Positions 1 to 9,114 of a stretch of 64,000 bases of DNA are shown here, one piece after another. Below the pieces are notes generated by a model. That model was not told the origin of the DNA. It worked only from the letters and a program-made list of their open reading frames with translations, and ran no database searches. The position numbers and the translations under genes were made by a program. The first letter of the stretch is position 1. Every line of letters starts with the position of its first letter. Location of the stretch: assembly GCA_002734085.1 (NCBI GenBank), contig NVXV01000008.1:1-64000 (forward strand), in the 5' to 3' direction. Source of the stretch: Fluviicola sp. GTDB lineage: Bacteria > Bacteroidota > Bacteroidia > Flavobacteriales_D > Crocinitomicaceae.

Positions 1-58
1 AGACTGCTTGCGCTGATGGTACTGCCCTTTTGAGGGTGGGAGAGTAAGTCGACGCCAC
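1..58 (+). rRNA. rrf: 5S ribosomal RNA, 3' end (partial)
   Basis: The first 58 bases carry the conserved end of 5S rRNA: the segment around GCTGATGGTACTGC, then GGGTGGGAGAGTAAGTCG and a final GCCAC before a T-run. The 5' half of the gene lies outside the window, so an rRNA operon on the plus strand ends here. A strong hairpin terminator follows at once. The exact 3' end is estimated to within a few bases. Confidence 0.85.
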
Positions 59-63
59 TTTTT

Positions 64-106
64 AAAAACCCCCATACATTTATTTGTGTGGGGGTTTTTG
101 TTTTTA
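64..106 (+). terminator. Rho-independent terminator of the rRNA operon
   Basis: Inverted repeat AAAAACCCCCATAC / GTGTGGGGGTTTTT around a short AT loop, followed by TTTTTG and TTTTT. It directly follows the 5S end. The A-run on the left arm could also let it end transcription arriving from the pst operon on the minus strand. Confidence 0.8.
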
Positions 107-236
107 TATTAAAATTATCAATTATATTGTCAATTGGAGGCTAAGTTTTTACTAGTCAGTATTTTATCTTTTTAGAACATCTAGTTATTATGTAGCTACT
201 TTAGGTTTTTATAAAATTTAAGGATAGTTTTTCAGC

Positions 237-1052
237 TTAGCAGTCGCAGTACTCATCATTTAAATAAGCCCTTGTTTTATTGTTATCTGGATTATTAAAT
301 AATTTTTCCGCAGAGCCTTGTTCTATTATCTCTCCATCGCAGATGAATAATAGTTTATCCGCGAGTCTCTTGGCTTGTTGAATATTGTGAGTTACAAAGA
401 CAATTGAATAAGATTTTTTTAATTCTAACAACATTTTTTCTATTGATCGAGTTGAGACAGGATCTAGAGAAGAAGTAGGTTCGTCCATTAATATTAGCTT
501 AGGTTTAAGGGCAAGTGTTCGAGCAATACAAAGACGTTGTTGTTGACCAACAGAAAGAGAAACAGCTTTATCATTTAAACGATGAGAAACTTCTTTCCAT
601 AGTGAAACTGCCCTCAAGTTATTCTCTACAATGTTGAAAGCATCAATTTTGTTTATTTTTTGTTGGTGCTGAATACCAAATAATACGTTCTTACTGATCG
701 ACTTAGGAAAAACACATGGTTTTTGAAAGACCATTCCTATTTCACTTCTTAATTGAGCAATATCAGTTTTTTTATCGTAAATGTTTAATCCATTAAACTC
801 TATTTTTCCAGTAACAGTAAGCTTTTCAACATCATCATTTATCCTGTTTATTGATCTGATAAGTGTTGATTTTCCACTTCCAGAAGGTCCTATAATACAA
901 GTGATTTTGTTTTTAGGAATAGTGAGACGAATGTTATTTAATATATGATTATCAGAAATCCAAACATTGAAATCACTAATGTTTAGAACATTATTTACGG
1001 GATTACTTCCAACTTTCAACTTAATTATATCAGTTTTTAATTGTTCTTTCAT
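237..1052 (-). CDS. pstB: Phosphate ABC transporter ATP-binding protein PstB
   Basis: ATPase of the high-affinity phosphate importer, acting on the cytoplasmic face of the inner membrane with PstA and PstC. Visible motifs are Walker A (GPSGSGKST, about residue 56), a Q-loop (GMVFQKP), the ABC signature followed by QQQRLCIARTLA, Walker B (LILMDEPTSSLDP) and the switch His (VTHN). The length of 271 residues is normal for the family. One oddity is that the signature reads LSVGQ, not the usual LSGGQ. It is the last gene of pstSCAB, 4 bp after pstA. No phoU follows, since the rRNA operon lies immediately downstream on the opposite strand. Confidence 0.95.
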   Translation of the reverse strand: MKEQLKTDIIKLKVGSNPVNNVLNISDFNVWISDNHILNNIRLTIPKNKITCIIGPSGSGKSTLIRSINRINDDVEKLTVTGKIEFNGLNIYDKKTDIAQLRSEIGMVFQKPCVFPKSISKNVLFGIQHQQKINKIDAFNIVENNLRAVSLWKEVSHRLNDKAVSLSVGQQQRLCIARTLALKPKLILMDEPTSSLDPVSTRSIEKMLLELKKSYSIVFVTHNIQQAKRLADKLLFICDGEIIEQGSAEKLFNNPDNNKTRAYLNDEYCDC

Positions 1053-1056
1053 ATGA

Positions 1057-1896
1057 TTAATGTTTTTTTGTTTTAAGCCTTAAAAAGAGAGCCGACAAAC
1101 TAAAACTAATGACAAGTAATATAAGAATTAAACTTGCTCCCCAAGCATTTTCAAGTGCATCCGTATTTGTTGCTTGTTGAGCTAATGCTAAAATGTGAGT
1201 CGGTAGAGATGCTACTGGTTCCAATAATGACCCCGGTAATTCAACGCCAGAAAAAGCAGTAGCTATAAACATGATCGGAGCTGTTTCCCCTATCGCTCGT
1301 GCTAATCCAATGAGTAGTCCAGTTATTGCACCATTTATACCTTGGGGAAGGAGTACTTTATAAATCATTTGCCATTTTGTAAACCCTAATGCTAGAGAGC
1401 TTTCTCTAAAACTTGTGGGTACGGAATTAATCGACTGGTAAGCAGAAAATATAATTGTAGGTAGAATCATTATTGCCAGTATAATAGACCCAACAAACCA
1501 AGATATTCCTGTACCCAAAAAATTGACAAAAAATATTAACCCAAAAATCCCGTAAATAACTGATGGAATAGCATTTAGTCCATATATTAACATGCTACTA
1601 ATCTTACTCCATCGTTTACTTTTGATGTACTCACTTTTGAATATAGCTGCCCCAAGCGCAATAGGAAAACTGATTAATCCCGATACAAGTACTAATAGCA
1701 AACTTCCAGCAATTTGATAAATGATCCCTCCCTCAGCACCAAAATTAGAAGAAGGCGAAAAGATGAAATCGAAGCTAATTGCTGAAAATCCATTCCAAAA
1801 AATTACGCCTAGTAGAAAAAACAATATTATACAACAGAGTATAACTGCAATAATAGAAGTGCCAGTAAATATTTTATTATAGACTTGTCTATTCAT
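1057..1896 (-). CDS. pstA: Phosphate ABC transporter permease PstA
   Basis: One of the two membrane subunits that form the phosphate channel. About six hydrophobic segments are visible, and the typical permease loop motif lies near GLARAIGETAPIMFIATAFSG. The segment GLNAIPSVIYGIFGL matches its PstC partner. The open frame reaches 1932, but the ATG at 1896 (protein starting MNRQVYNK) is preferred because it overlaps the pstC stop codon by only 8 bp (ATGAATAG), a usual sign of translational coupling. The longer form would add 12 polar residues. Confidence 0.9.
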   Translation of the reverse strand: MNRQVYNKIFTGTSIIAVILCCIILFFLLGVIFWNGFSAISFDFIFSPSSNFGAEGGIIYQIAGSLLLVLVSGLISFPIALGAAIFKSEYIKSKRWSKISSMLIYGLNAIPSVIYGIFGLIFFVNFLGTGISWFVGSIILAIMILPTIIFSAYQSINSVPTSFRESSLALGFTKWQMIYKVLLPQGINGAITGLLIGLARAIGETAPIMFIATAFSGVELPGSLLEPVASLPTHILALAQQATNTDALENAWGASLILILLVISFSLSALFLRLKTKKH

Positions 1897-2761
1897 AAAG
1901 TCTATTTGAGTGTGAAAGTTTCTTTTGTGCAAAAAAGGTTAAGAGGAGAACAAATACAAATAGAATAAGCCCCATAAAGATCATTGTGCTAAAGTGTGTT
2001 GAACCATAGGAAGATTCAGCGATCTCACGTCCTAACTTAGATGTTATTGTTTGACCCGGGTTTAACCAATTAAAAATACTATCCGGAATTTTGTCAATAC
2101 TTCCTATTACTAGCATTACAGCCATTGTTTCTCCCAGAGCTCGGCCGAAAGCTAATAAAATGGCACCAATAATATCTGACTTTGCAATTGGTAAAATACT
2201 GTTTTTTATAACTTCATACTTATATAAACCTAGTCCTTTTGATGCTTCTCTATATGATGAAGGTACATTTTGCAAAGCATCATCAGTTAAGGTAATCACA
2301 GTTGGAAGAATCATTATTCCTAATAGAATACCTGCTGTCAATATGGTGCGACCTGATTGTAAATCGAAAATATCTTGTACCCAAATACTAAAAAATGCAA
2401 TCCCTATCAAACCATATATTATTGAAGGAATTCCCGCCAGTAATTCTAGAATTGACTTAATAGATAAACGGTATTTAGTAGGTAAGATTTCACTTGTGAA
2501 AATCGCAGTAAATATTCCTAAAGGAACTGCAATAACTAAAGCGATCAATGTGACAGCAATAGTTCCGTAGATCATAGGAAGAATTCCAAATTCTTGGGTT
2601 GACGGATTCCAGTTAAAACTAAATAATCCCCATCCGACATTGGTAATAGCATCCCAGCTGTTTATCAGAAGAGTTATAGAAATTAAAAGAACCACAGCAG
2701 CACTGATGAGGGCACTGGTCATCACATAACTTTTTCCAATTTTATTACTTAATACGGACAT
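1889..2761 (-). CDS. pstC: Phosphate ABC transporter permease PstC
   Basis: Second membrane subunit of the phosphate importer, 290 residues with about six transmembrane segments. The conserved loop ILLAFGRALGETMAVMLVIG is the EAA-like contact with PstB, and LLAGIPSIIYGLIGIAFF is typical of Pst permeases. The start overlaps the 3' end of pstS by 17 bp and the end overlaps pstA, so pstSCAB should be one transcript. Similarity to PstA is clear but the two are diverged. Confidence 0.93.
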   Translation of the reverse strand: MSVLSNKIGKSYVMTSALISAAVVLLISITLLINSWDAITNVGWGLFSFNWNPSTQEFGILPMIYGTIAVTLIALVIAVPLGIFTAIFTSEILPTKYRLSIKSILELLAGIPSIIYGLIGIAFFSIWVQDIFDLQSGRTILTAGILLGIMILPTVITLTDDALQNVPSSYREASKGLGLYKYEVIKNSILPIAKSDIIGAILLAFGRALGETMAVMLVIGSIDKIPDSIFNWLNPGQTITSKLGREIAESSYGSTHFSTMIFMGLILFVFVLLLTFFAQKKLSHSNRLYE

Positions 2762-3578
2762 AGCCAGATTTTTCTACAATTTCTTGCCCTTCTGGACTTA
2801 ATAAGAAATCTATAAAGGCTTTAACATTTCCTTTAGGAGTGCCATTAGTTAAAATAAATAAATCACGAGTTATAGGAAACTTACCATTTGAAATAGCTTG
2901 TAAATTAGGAGAAATAACCGTTCCATTATCAAGCTTAATGTTTAACCCTTTAACATCTTCACTTAACCATGCATTGGATAACATACCAATTGCTGCATCA
3001 CTTTGAACTATGGCTGTTTGTTCTTCATTGTTCGAACCCATAACTAGATCGGCACCGGGAGTTTCAGCTTCCTTATCGCCCATCACGATTTTCATAAAAA
3101 CATGTCTTGTTCCCCTTGATTGTTCCTTATCTATACAAAGAATCTCCTTGTCAGGACCTCCAAGTTCTTTCCAATTACCAATTTCACCATTGTAAATCTT
3201 AGCAATTTGATTTAACGATAGTGTAGTTAATCCAGCATTATAAATCTCAGAGGAAACAACTGGAACCACAGCATCCTTACCTATTGAGATTGTGTTAAAT
3301 TCAACCTCGGGATAACTTTTAATCTCTTCCTTTTTCAAATCCCTTGAAGTCATTCCAATGTCAATTTTTCCTTCTCCTAATTGGTTGATTCCAACTCCAG
3401 AACCTCCTGCATTAACAATAATATTAAAGTTACTCTCAGATTCATTAAAAACTTCTGCAGCTCTTGAAATGATTGGTAATACAGTAGTACTACCTGAAAT
3501 TGTAATGGACTCCTGTTGATCACAAGCTTGGATAAATAAAAGAATAAAGGCTGCAAAAAAATAAATTTTATACTTCAT
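2745..3578 (-). CDS. pstS: Phosphate-binding lipoprotein PstS
   Basis: Periplasmic phosphate receptor that delivers phosphate to PstCA. The frame opens at 3608, but the ATG at 3578 gives a proper lipoprotein signal (MKYKIYFF...LFIQAC, with Cys as the lipidated residue), so this start is chosen. Next come the family hallmarks TISGSTTVLPI, NAGGSGVG and the phosphate-binding SRGTRHVF. The mature part of about 260 residues is normal. It heads the pst operon. The upstream gap (3579-3812) shows possible -7 boxes TAATTTTG and TAAATTTG on the minus strand, but no recognisable Pho operator. Confidence 0.93.
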   Translation of the reverse strand: MKYKIYFFAAFILLFIQACDQQESITISGSTTVLPIISRAAEVFNESESNFNIIVNAGGSGVGINQLGEGKIDIGMTSRDLKKEEIKSYPEVEFNTISIGKDAVVPVVSSEIYNAGLTTLSLNQIAKIYNGEIGNWKELGGPDKEILCIDKEQSRGTRHVFMKIVMGDKEAETPGADLVMGSNNEEQTAIVQSDAAIGMLSNAWLSEDVKGLNIKLDNGTVISPNLQAISNGKFPITRDLFILTNGTPKGNVKAFIDFLLSPEGQEIVEKSGYVRIK

Positions 3579-3812
3579 ACTAGTAATGTTCAATAAGGTA
3601 TTTGACAAATTAAAAAAAATAGGTAGACCCTTTACAGCTCTTATCCTTACACATAGACAAAATTATAAATAAATTGTTTAAAAGCTAGTGAAATTATATC
3701 TGCCAGTATGTTTAATATATCCAAATTTAAAGTGTGTTTATAATTATTAGTTCAATTATAAAAAATAGTAGTGAACCGATATCATCTCGACTTGTACGGG
3801 GAAATAAAAGTT

Positions 3813-5501
3813 ATGAAATTATTCAAATCAATTTTTATTTTACTCTTCTTCGTTTCAAGTTCTTATGCTGAGGAGATTATCAAAGACTCTAAAATTAAAC
3901 AGGTAACTGTATTTTTAAAAGGTGCACAAATTAATAGAGAGGCAAAATTTACAGTGAAACCAGGAGTTCATGAAATAATTATTAGTGGCGTTAGTCAATT
4001 CGTAGATCCACGATCAATTCAAGTAAGAGGGACAAATGAAATTATTATTCTTGACTCAAAGTTTTCGAATTATTACCCTTCACCAGAAGAGCAAGAGATT
4101 TCTAAACTTCCAAAAGAGATCCGACTAAGGATTGATGGAGTGAAGGACTCAATAAAGAAGACTCAATATTCAATAGCAGATATAAATTCAGAATTAGAAG
4201 TATTAAACGCTTCAAAATCTATCATTTTAAATAATGGAGCAATGCGAGGTCAGGGAAAAGTCAACGATAGTATCCAATTATTGAAAGAAGCTGTCGAATA
4301 CTATTTAGAGAGAGTGTCTAAACTAAATAAAGAAATCAACATTAAGAATAGAAAGAAAAGTGAGATCCAAGAGCTACAAAATGAATTACAAGCTCGACTC
4401 AATAAGTATTTGAACTATTCAAACAATAAAGGATTTCAAGATAAGAACAATGTTCCAGATTATCGTATTACAGTAACGATTTCAACGGATAAGGCAATCA
4501 CAGGGTATCTTGACTTAAACTACATTGTTAGTAATGCAGGTTGGACTGCGCAATATGATTTGAGAAGTAGTGCAGAGAGCAGTAAAATAAACTTAAACTA
4601 TAAAGCGCAAGTATATCAAAATACTGGCATTGACTGGGAAAATATTAAGTTAAGTGTTTCTACTAATGATCCATATAAAAACAAGACAAAGCCAGAATTG
4701 TCTCCTTGGCTATTAGGCGCACAGCCATTTAACTATCGACAAAAACAAAGTAGCCAAATACAAGATAGTGAAAAAAGGCTAGAATATAATTCGGCTATGG
4801 AATCACAACAACCCCAAATGAACGACGTAGTTGCTGAAGAAAGGAATTTCGATTATGCTACAAGTGTCCAGCATACGCAAGTTGTTCAACATATGATTTC
4901 AGCAGAATTTAAAATTAACTTACCATATACAATAAAATCCAATGGAGAAAAACACATGGTATTAGTGAAAAATGAAGACGTTGATGCCAACTATGTATAT
5001 TATACTGTTCCAAAAATTGAAAGCGCAGCTTATTTAGTTGCTCGCATCACTAATTTAGAAGAATTGCAACTAATTCCAGCGAATGCTACAATTTTCTTCG
5101 ATGGTAGCTATATGGGGGAAACTTATATTAACCCGGGTGTAATGGATGATACCTTATCGCTTAGCTTAGGGAAAGACCCTAACATTATTGTGAAAAGAAC
5201 ATTTATGAAGAAGAAGTATAAAGAAAAAATAATTGGTAATGATGTGGAGAAAACGAGCACTTATCAAATTGAAATATTGAATAATAAAAGTAAGGATATC
5301 CAACTCATTGTACAAGACCAAATACCCATTTCTAGAAAAGAGGGAATTGAGGTTGTTGCAGAAGAAATAAGCAAGGGTGAACTGAACGAAACAACTGGTA
5401 TTATCGAATGGAAACTAGATGTGAAAAGTAAAGATAAACAGCTATTAGATTTAAAATATACGGTTAAACATAATAAATCGGAACCATTGGTCGTGAGATA
5501 A
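3813..5501 (+). CDS. DUF4139 domain-containing secreted protein (MuiA family)
   Basis: About 562 residues with a signal peptide (MKLFKSIFILLFFVSSSYAEE). The ATG at 3813 is chosen because the upstream frame from 3771 adds 14 polar residues before the signal. An N-terminal DUF4140-like part (VTVFLKGAQINREA) is followed by a coiled-coil stretch (about residues 90-200) and the DUF4139 beta-rich region, with motifs SNAGWTAQYDLR and VYQNTGIDWENIKLSVST. Proteins of this architecture are named for similarity to the mucoidy inhibitor MuiA. Their biochemical function is unknown, though an envelope location is implied. It is a lone transcription unit ended by a strong terminator. Confidence 0.85.
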   Translation: MKLFKSIFILLFFVSSSYAEEIIKDSKIKQVTVFLKGAQINREAKFTVKPGVHEIIISGVSQFVDPRSIQVRGTNEIIILDSKFSNYYPSPEEQEISKLPKEIRLRIDGVKDSIKKTQYSIADINSELEVLNASKSIILNNGAMRGQGKVNDSIQLLKEAVEYYLERVSKLNKEINIKNRKKSEIQELQNELQARLNKYLNYSNNKGFQDKNNVPDYRITVTISTDKAITGYLDLNYIVSNAGWTAQYDLRSSAESSKINLNYKAQVYQNTGIDWENIKLSVSTNDPYKNKTKPELSPWLLGAQPFNYRQKQSSQIQDSEKRLEYNSAMESQQPQMNDVVAEERNFDYATSVQHTQVVQHMISAEFKINLPYTIKSNGEKHMVLVKNEDVDANYVYYTVPKIESAAYLVARITNLEELQLIPANATIFFDGSYMGETYINPGVMDDTLSLSLGKDPNIIVKRTFMKKKYKEKIIGNDVEKTSTYQIEILNNKSKDIQLIVQDQIPISRKEGIEVVAEEISKGELNETTGIIEWKLDVKSKDKQLLDLKYTVKHNKSEPLVVR

Positions 5502-5518
5502 AAGTTTACTACAATTCA

Positions 5519-5555
5519 AAGAAAAAACAGCTCAGTGTAGCTGTTTTTTCTTTTT
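5519..5555. terminator. Bidirectional Rho-independent terminator
   Basis: Perfect 12-bp inverted repeat GAAAAAACAGCT / AGCTGTTTTTTC (5521-5532 and 5539-5550) with a six-base loop CAGTGT, followed by CTTTTT on the plus side. The A-run on the other arm gives a T-run on the minus strand. It lies between the convergent DUF4139 and TlpA-like genes. Confidence 0.85.
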
Positions 5556-5616
5556 AATAGAACTTTTTCAAGTATACAATTTTTTAGAAAATTTTCAATT
5601 AATTTAAAATCAATAC

Positions 5617-7152
5617 TTATTTTTCAACCTTTCCGTCCTCGGATTTCTTCTCTTCTTCGATAATCTTTTCAGCATCTTCAAAACCTTGAAGACGATCTAA
5701 ATAACTCTCTATTTGTGCTACACTTAAAGATTTTGCTATTATTTTTTTGTCTTTGTCCAATATCCAAACTCGTGGAGTAGAGTAAATGTCATAGGTGTCT
5801 TGGTAGTTCAACGACTCTATTGTTGTTTTGGAAGGAACTAAAGAGTATGGATTTTCTTTCGCTTGTTGGTAAATTTTCTCCGTTACTCCCACATTTATAA
5901 AAGACAAGTTGTGCTTACGGATAAATGCTTTCCAGTTTTCAAAATCGTCTCCTGTAGCTTTACCAACTGCATAAATTTCTACATTTCGATCTTTCAATTT
6001 TTCAGCATAAAGTTTTTGAAGCTTAGGAGTTTCTTTTTTACAATGTCCACATTCTGGATCCCAGAAAAATAAAACAACGTATTCATTGTCCAATTCATGC
6101 AAGTTATACCATTTTTGATTGGTTGAGTCGGGTAGGATTAAATTTGGTGGAACTTCCCCCTGAACCAATCTTAAGCGAGTTTTATTGTCTTTACACAACT
6201 CTTCAAGTTTTTCTTGATCCATCCAATACCCTTTAAAGTTTCCTTCCCCATCTCTTGCACAGTAATATCTATCAACTATAACATTGACAACCTTATCCAT
6301 TCCCATAATTTTTGATTTTTCAAAATTGGAGGTCAAATGAGAAACAAAAAATCGATACATCATAGTACCAGTAGGAATAGTGTCAACTACTCTAGTAATA
6401 TACTTGATGAGCGTATCCGGATGTTGCAAAAGCATATTTTTTGAATAATAATATTCCAATTTTCTCTGAATAATCGGAGTATTCACTAACCTGTCATCTG
6501 TGAGATCAATATTATCAAAATAATGATCTCTGAGATATTTGTATGAGAATGAGCTGTCTACTAGTGAACCATCGTCGTTTCTTGGTGGTTCTGGTATATC
6601 AACATCAGAAGACATTTTAACTACTTTCGAAACAAATAATTCAGGGTTTTCTTTCACTAAATTCTTTTGGAATGAAATTACTTCGTCATTTAGTTTGTCT
6701 AGCTGCTCCGTTACTTTTGTCATAGCCTCTTCATCATTTGGGTCAATTGCTTTTCTTTCTTCCGATAATTCAACCCCTTTTTTTGAACTGGCTTTAATTT
6801 TCTTGATATACTCTAAGAACAACTTGTTTTCCTTTGACTTTTTCACAACCATATTCTCCACATAGTTAGGAGATTTTGTCTCTATATGTACTTCTTCGTT
6901 ATTATAGATGAATTCAAAATACCTCTGACCAGGTAAGAATAATGCCAAAATCCCTGGTTCTTGTTTACTACCGTCAAAGGTGACAACACTATTTTTTAGT
7001 TCAGCAGTATCGGCATAATACAATTTACTACCAACGTATTTAACAAGATGAACAGTCGTGTCCTGTATGCCAGTGACTTTAAATTTTAATTGTTGGGAAA
7101 ATCCATTAATACCTATGAAAATAATTATAAATGCTATTAGTAAGTTTCTCAT
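5617..7152 (-). CDS. TlpA-like thiol-disulfide oxidoreductase with DUF5106-type middle region
   Basis: A secreted protein of 511 residues with an N-terminal signal (MRNLLIAFIIIFIGINGFSQ). An N-terminal beta-rich domain of the DUF4369 type and a long helical middle part resembling DUF5106 precede a C-terminal thioredoxin fold (about residues 335-490). The active-site motif is CGHC within VVLFFWDPECGHCKKETPKL. Such periplasmic proteins reduce or exchange disulfides and are abundant in Bacteroidota. The C-terminal tail is unusually charged (Glu/Lys-rich). No operon partner is apparent. Confidence 0.85.
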   Translation of the reverse strand: MRNLLIAFIIIFIGINGFSQQLKFKVTGIQDTTVHLVKYVGSKLYYADTAELKNSVVTFDGSKQEPGILALFLPGQRYFEFIYNNEEVHIETKSPNYVENMVVKKSKENKLFLEYIKKIKASSKKGVELSEERKAIDPNDEEAMTKVTEQLDKLNDEVISFQKNLVKENPELFVSKVVKMSSDVDIPEPPRNDDGSLVDSSFSYKYLRDHYFDNIDLTDDRLVNTPIIQRKLEYYYSKNMLLQHPDTLIKYITRVVDTIPTGTMMYRFFVSHLTSNFEKSKIMGMDKVVNVIVDRYYCARDGEGNFKGYWMDQEKLEELCKDNKTRLRLVQGEVPPNLILPDSTNQKWYNLHELDNEYVVLFFWDPECGHCKKETPKLQKLYAEKLKDRNVEIYAVGKATGDDFENWKAFIRKHNLSFINVGVTEKIYQQAKENPYSLVPSKTTIESLNYQDTYDIYSTPRVWILDKDKKIIAKSLSVAQIESYLDRLQGFEDAEKIIEEEKKSEDGKVEK

Positions 7153-7245
7153 TTTATTATCTTTTTTACGAATATAATTTCTATTTATTAATACAGACGA
7201 ATGTCAAAAGAAATAGTGTTTTGTTTTAACAGATTTTTAACTAAA

Positions 7246-8421
7246 CTAGGATGATTTCAGCACTCCTTTCTTTGCATTCATGTAATTTACCAAAGTATAC
7301 AATCCAAAAGCAATGATTACTGCTGATATGCTTAAGACGGTATAACTCGTGCTAATTTGGATTCCACCTTTTTGAAGTAAAAAGTCAATTAAAAACTTAA
7401 AACCAATAAAAGCAGCGATACTAAATACTGAAATGATTGCAAAAACTTTAATAAAGTAGCCCGTTATTGTATTGGTAACAAGGGCAGGGGAATAGCCTAT
7501 TCTTAATAATGTTTTTATCTCATATTCGTTCTTTGAAATTAATAATTGAGCATACTGAACCAAGACAAGACCTGCTAGAAAAACTGTAATGATACTGATA
7601 GCAATCAATATTGAAAACATTGTTCCTGCTACGCTTTTTAGTTTACCAACAATCATAGAAGTTTCTTTCGACTCCATAGAGCGTTGTTTTAAGAATTTTT
7701 CAAAATCACCAAAACTTCCTTCTTTGACTGAAAGCATTAATTGCGTCACTTTAGCAGGTGTTTCAGTTGGGAATTTTTTGTTACCATACTCCATAAAAGA
7801 ACTAGGAACTAATATTGCTGAAACTTCATTTGTAAAACCAACGATTTTAGCCTTTTGCCATTCTTTATTGTCATCGTTGTAAAGTGTGAATTTGAACCCA
7901 ACCGTTTTCGCCAAGTCATCAGAGACTTGAGGAATACCTTTTGCACTAGCAAAGGTGTTTAGCATAACAAGGAAGTCTCTTGGTAAAACAATAGGAACAA
8001 ATTCATCTCCCTCTTTCCACTTCCATTTCTTTGGATCAATCTTAGTGAATCCTTCATCGATAGACTGAACAAATACGTCTGTTCTGAAATAAGGAACCAA
8101 TTCACTGTCTGTTTGGAGAGAGACTCCAAAACTATTACTTAAAATAGGTTGTACTGATGCTGTAAATGATTGATCTTTTATATGTTGTATTTCCTTCTTA
8201 GAAAAATCTGTCTTTGCTAAATTAATACTGTTGTAAGAAGAAACTTGTTTCTGAACAATCATCGTATTGTTACCCAATATCTCTTCACCTTGCCCAAATT
8301 CATTTACACGGATTAAATAGTGAATTGAAACGATCAGAAATGTAAACCCTAGAAACGCGCCAATCATTGCGATGATAAGCTGGGTTTTATTTTGAAATTT
8401 GAATAAAATCTTCTTGATCAT
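7246..8421 (-). CDS. ABC transporter permease, FtsX/MacB-like
   Basis: A 391-residue membrane protein with the layout of type VII ABC permeases: one N-terminal helix (IIAMIGAFLGFTFLIVSIHYLI), a periplasmic domain of about 220 residues, then three C-terminal helices beginning near LIAISIITVFLAGLVLVQYAQ. The gene starts 3 bp after its ATPase partner, so the two should be co-translated. The substrate cannot be read from sequence. Relatives extrude lipoproteins, peptides or drugs, or transmit mechanical signals across the envelope. Confidence 0.75.
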   Translation of the reverse strand: MIKKILFKFQNKTQLIIAMIGAFLGFTFLIVSIHYLIRVNEFGQGEEILGNNTMIVQKQVSSYNSINLAKTDFSKKEIQHIKDQSFTASVQPILSNSFGVSLQTDSELVPYFRTDVFVQSIDEGFTKIDPKKWKWKEGDEFVPIVLPRDFLVMLNTFASAKGIPQVSDDLAKTVGFKFTLYNDDNKEWQKAKIVGFTNEVSAILVPSSFMEYGNKKFPTETPAKVTQLMLSVKEGSFGDFEKFLKQRSMESKETSMIVGKLKSVAGTMFSILIAISIITVFLAGLVLVQYAQLLISKNEYEIKTLLRIGYSPALVTNTITGYFIKVFAIISVFSIAAFIGFKFLIDFLLQKGGIQISTSYTVLSISAVIIAFGLYTLVNYMNAKKGVLKSS

Positions 8422-8424
8422 AGC

Positions 8425-9066
8425 TTAAAGGTTTAGTTCTCGATTATATTCAAACTGATGATAATCTCCTAAAGTCGTTAGGATAAACCCAGCACCAAGT
8501 TCTGAAGCTCTATTATCGATCAACTTTAAACATTTTTGAGTATTTACTTCATCTAAATGACTAAATGGTTCATCCATGATTAACCAATCAAAGGATTGTG
8601 TAAGAGCTCTAATAATTGCTACACGCTGTTGCTGTCCCATTGACAATAGTTCGCTTTTTACCTCCCATTTGTCTAGAATATCTAGTTCACTTAGGAAATG
8701 CTTTAACTGATCGTCATTATATGTATTGGTTAAGCTATTTTTTAATCTTAGATTTTCGGCAACCGTTAATTTAGGAAAAAGCTGAAGGTCTTGAAAAACA
8801 AATGAAATTTTTTCTTTTCTGAGAATAGCCCACTCTTCAGGAGAAATTGTTTTGAGTGATTGATTATCAAATAAAATATCGCCATCAAAATCCTTTCTAA
8901 TCCCAGCAAGTGTGTGTGTAAATGTTGTCTTACCTTTACCACTAGAAGCATTTAATACAACTTTCTCACCTTTATTAAGGGTAAAGTCATTACCCCAAAT
9001 ACTCTTGTCGCTATGCTCTATTGAAGCGAGAGGGACAGGCATTACTGAATTAAATGATATTTTCAT
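8425..9066 (-). CDS. ABC transporter ATP-binding protein
   Basis: ATPase of 213 residues, short like LolD/MacB-type nucleotide-binding subunits. Walker A is ASSGKGKTT, the Q-loop is FVFQDLQLFPKLTV, the signature is LSMGQQQRVAIIRAL (Met replaces the first Gly of LSGGQ) and Walker B is WLIMDEPFSHLD. The switch region reads ILTTLGDYHQF, so the usual switch His is not in its normal place; this may mean altered or weak ATP turnover. It is paired with the permease immediately downstream. Confidence 0.82.
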   Translation of the reverse strand: MKISFNSVMPVPLASIEHSDKSIWGNDFTLNKGEKVVLNASSGKGKTTFTHTLAGIRKDFDGDILFDNQSLKTISPEEWAILRKEKISFVFQDLQLFPKLTVAENLRLKNSLTNTYNDDQLKHFLSELDILDKWEVKSELLSMGQQQRVAIIRALTQSFDWLIMDEPFSHLDEVNTQKCLKLIDNRASELGAGFILTTLGDYHQFEYNRELNL

Positions 9067-9114
9067 GGATAAATAATTTAAATCAAGGTTTTCAATAATC
9101 GTTCCAAATGAAAT

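Noticed and set aside
2091-2570. 159-codon plus-strand ORF inside pstC
   Set aside because: Antisense shadow of a well-supported membrane permease gene.
3579-3812. A Pho-type operator between pstS and the DUF4139 gene
   Set aside because: Only AT-rich sequence and weak -7-like boxes; no direct repeats of Pho-box form.
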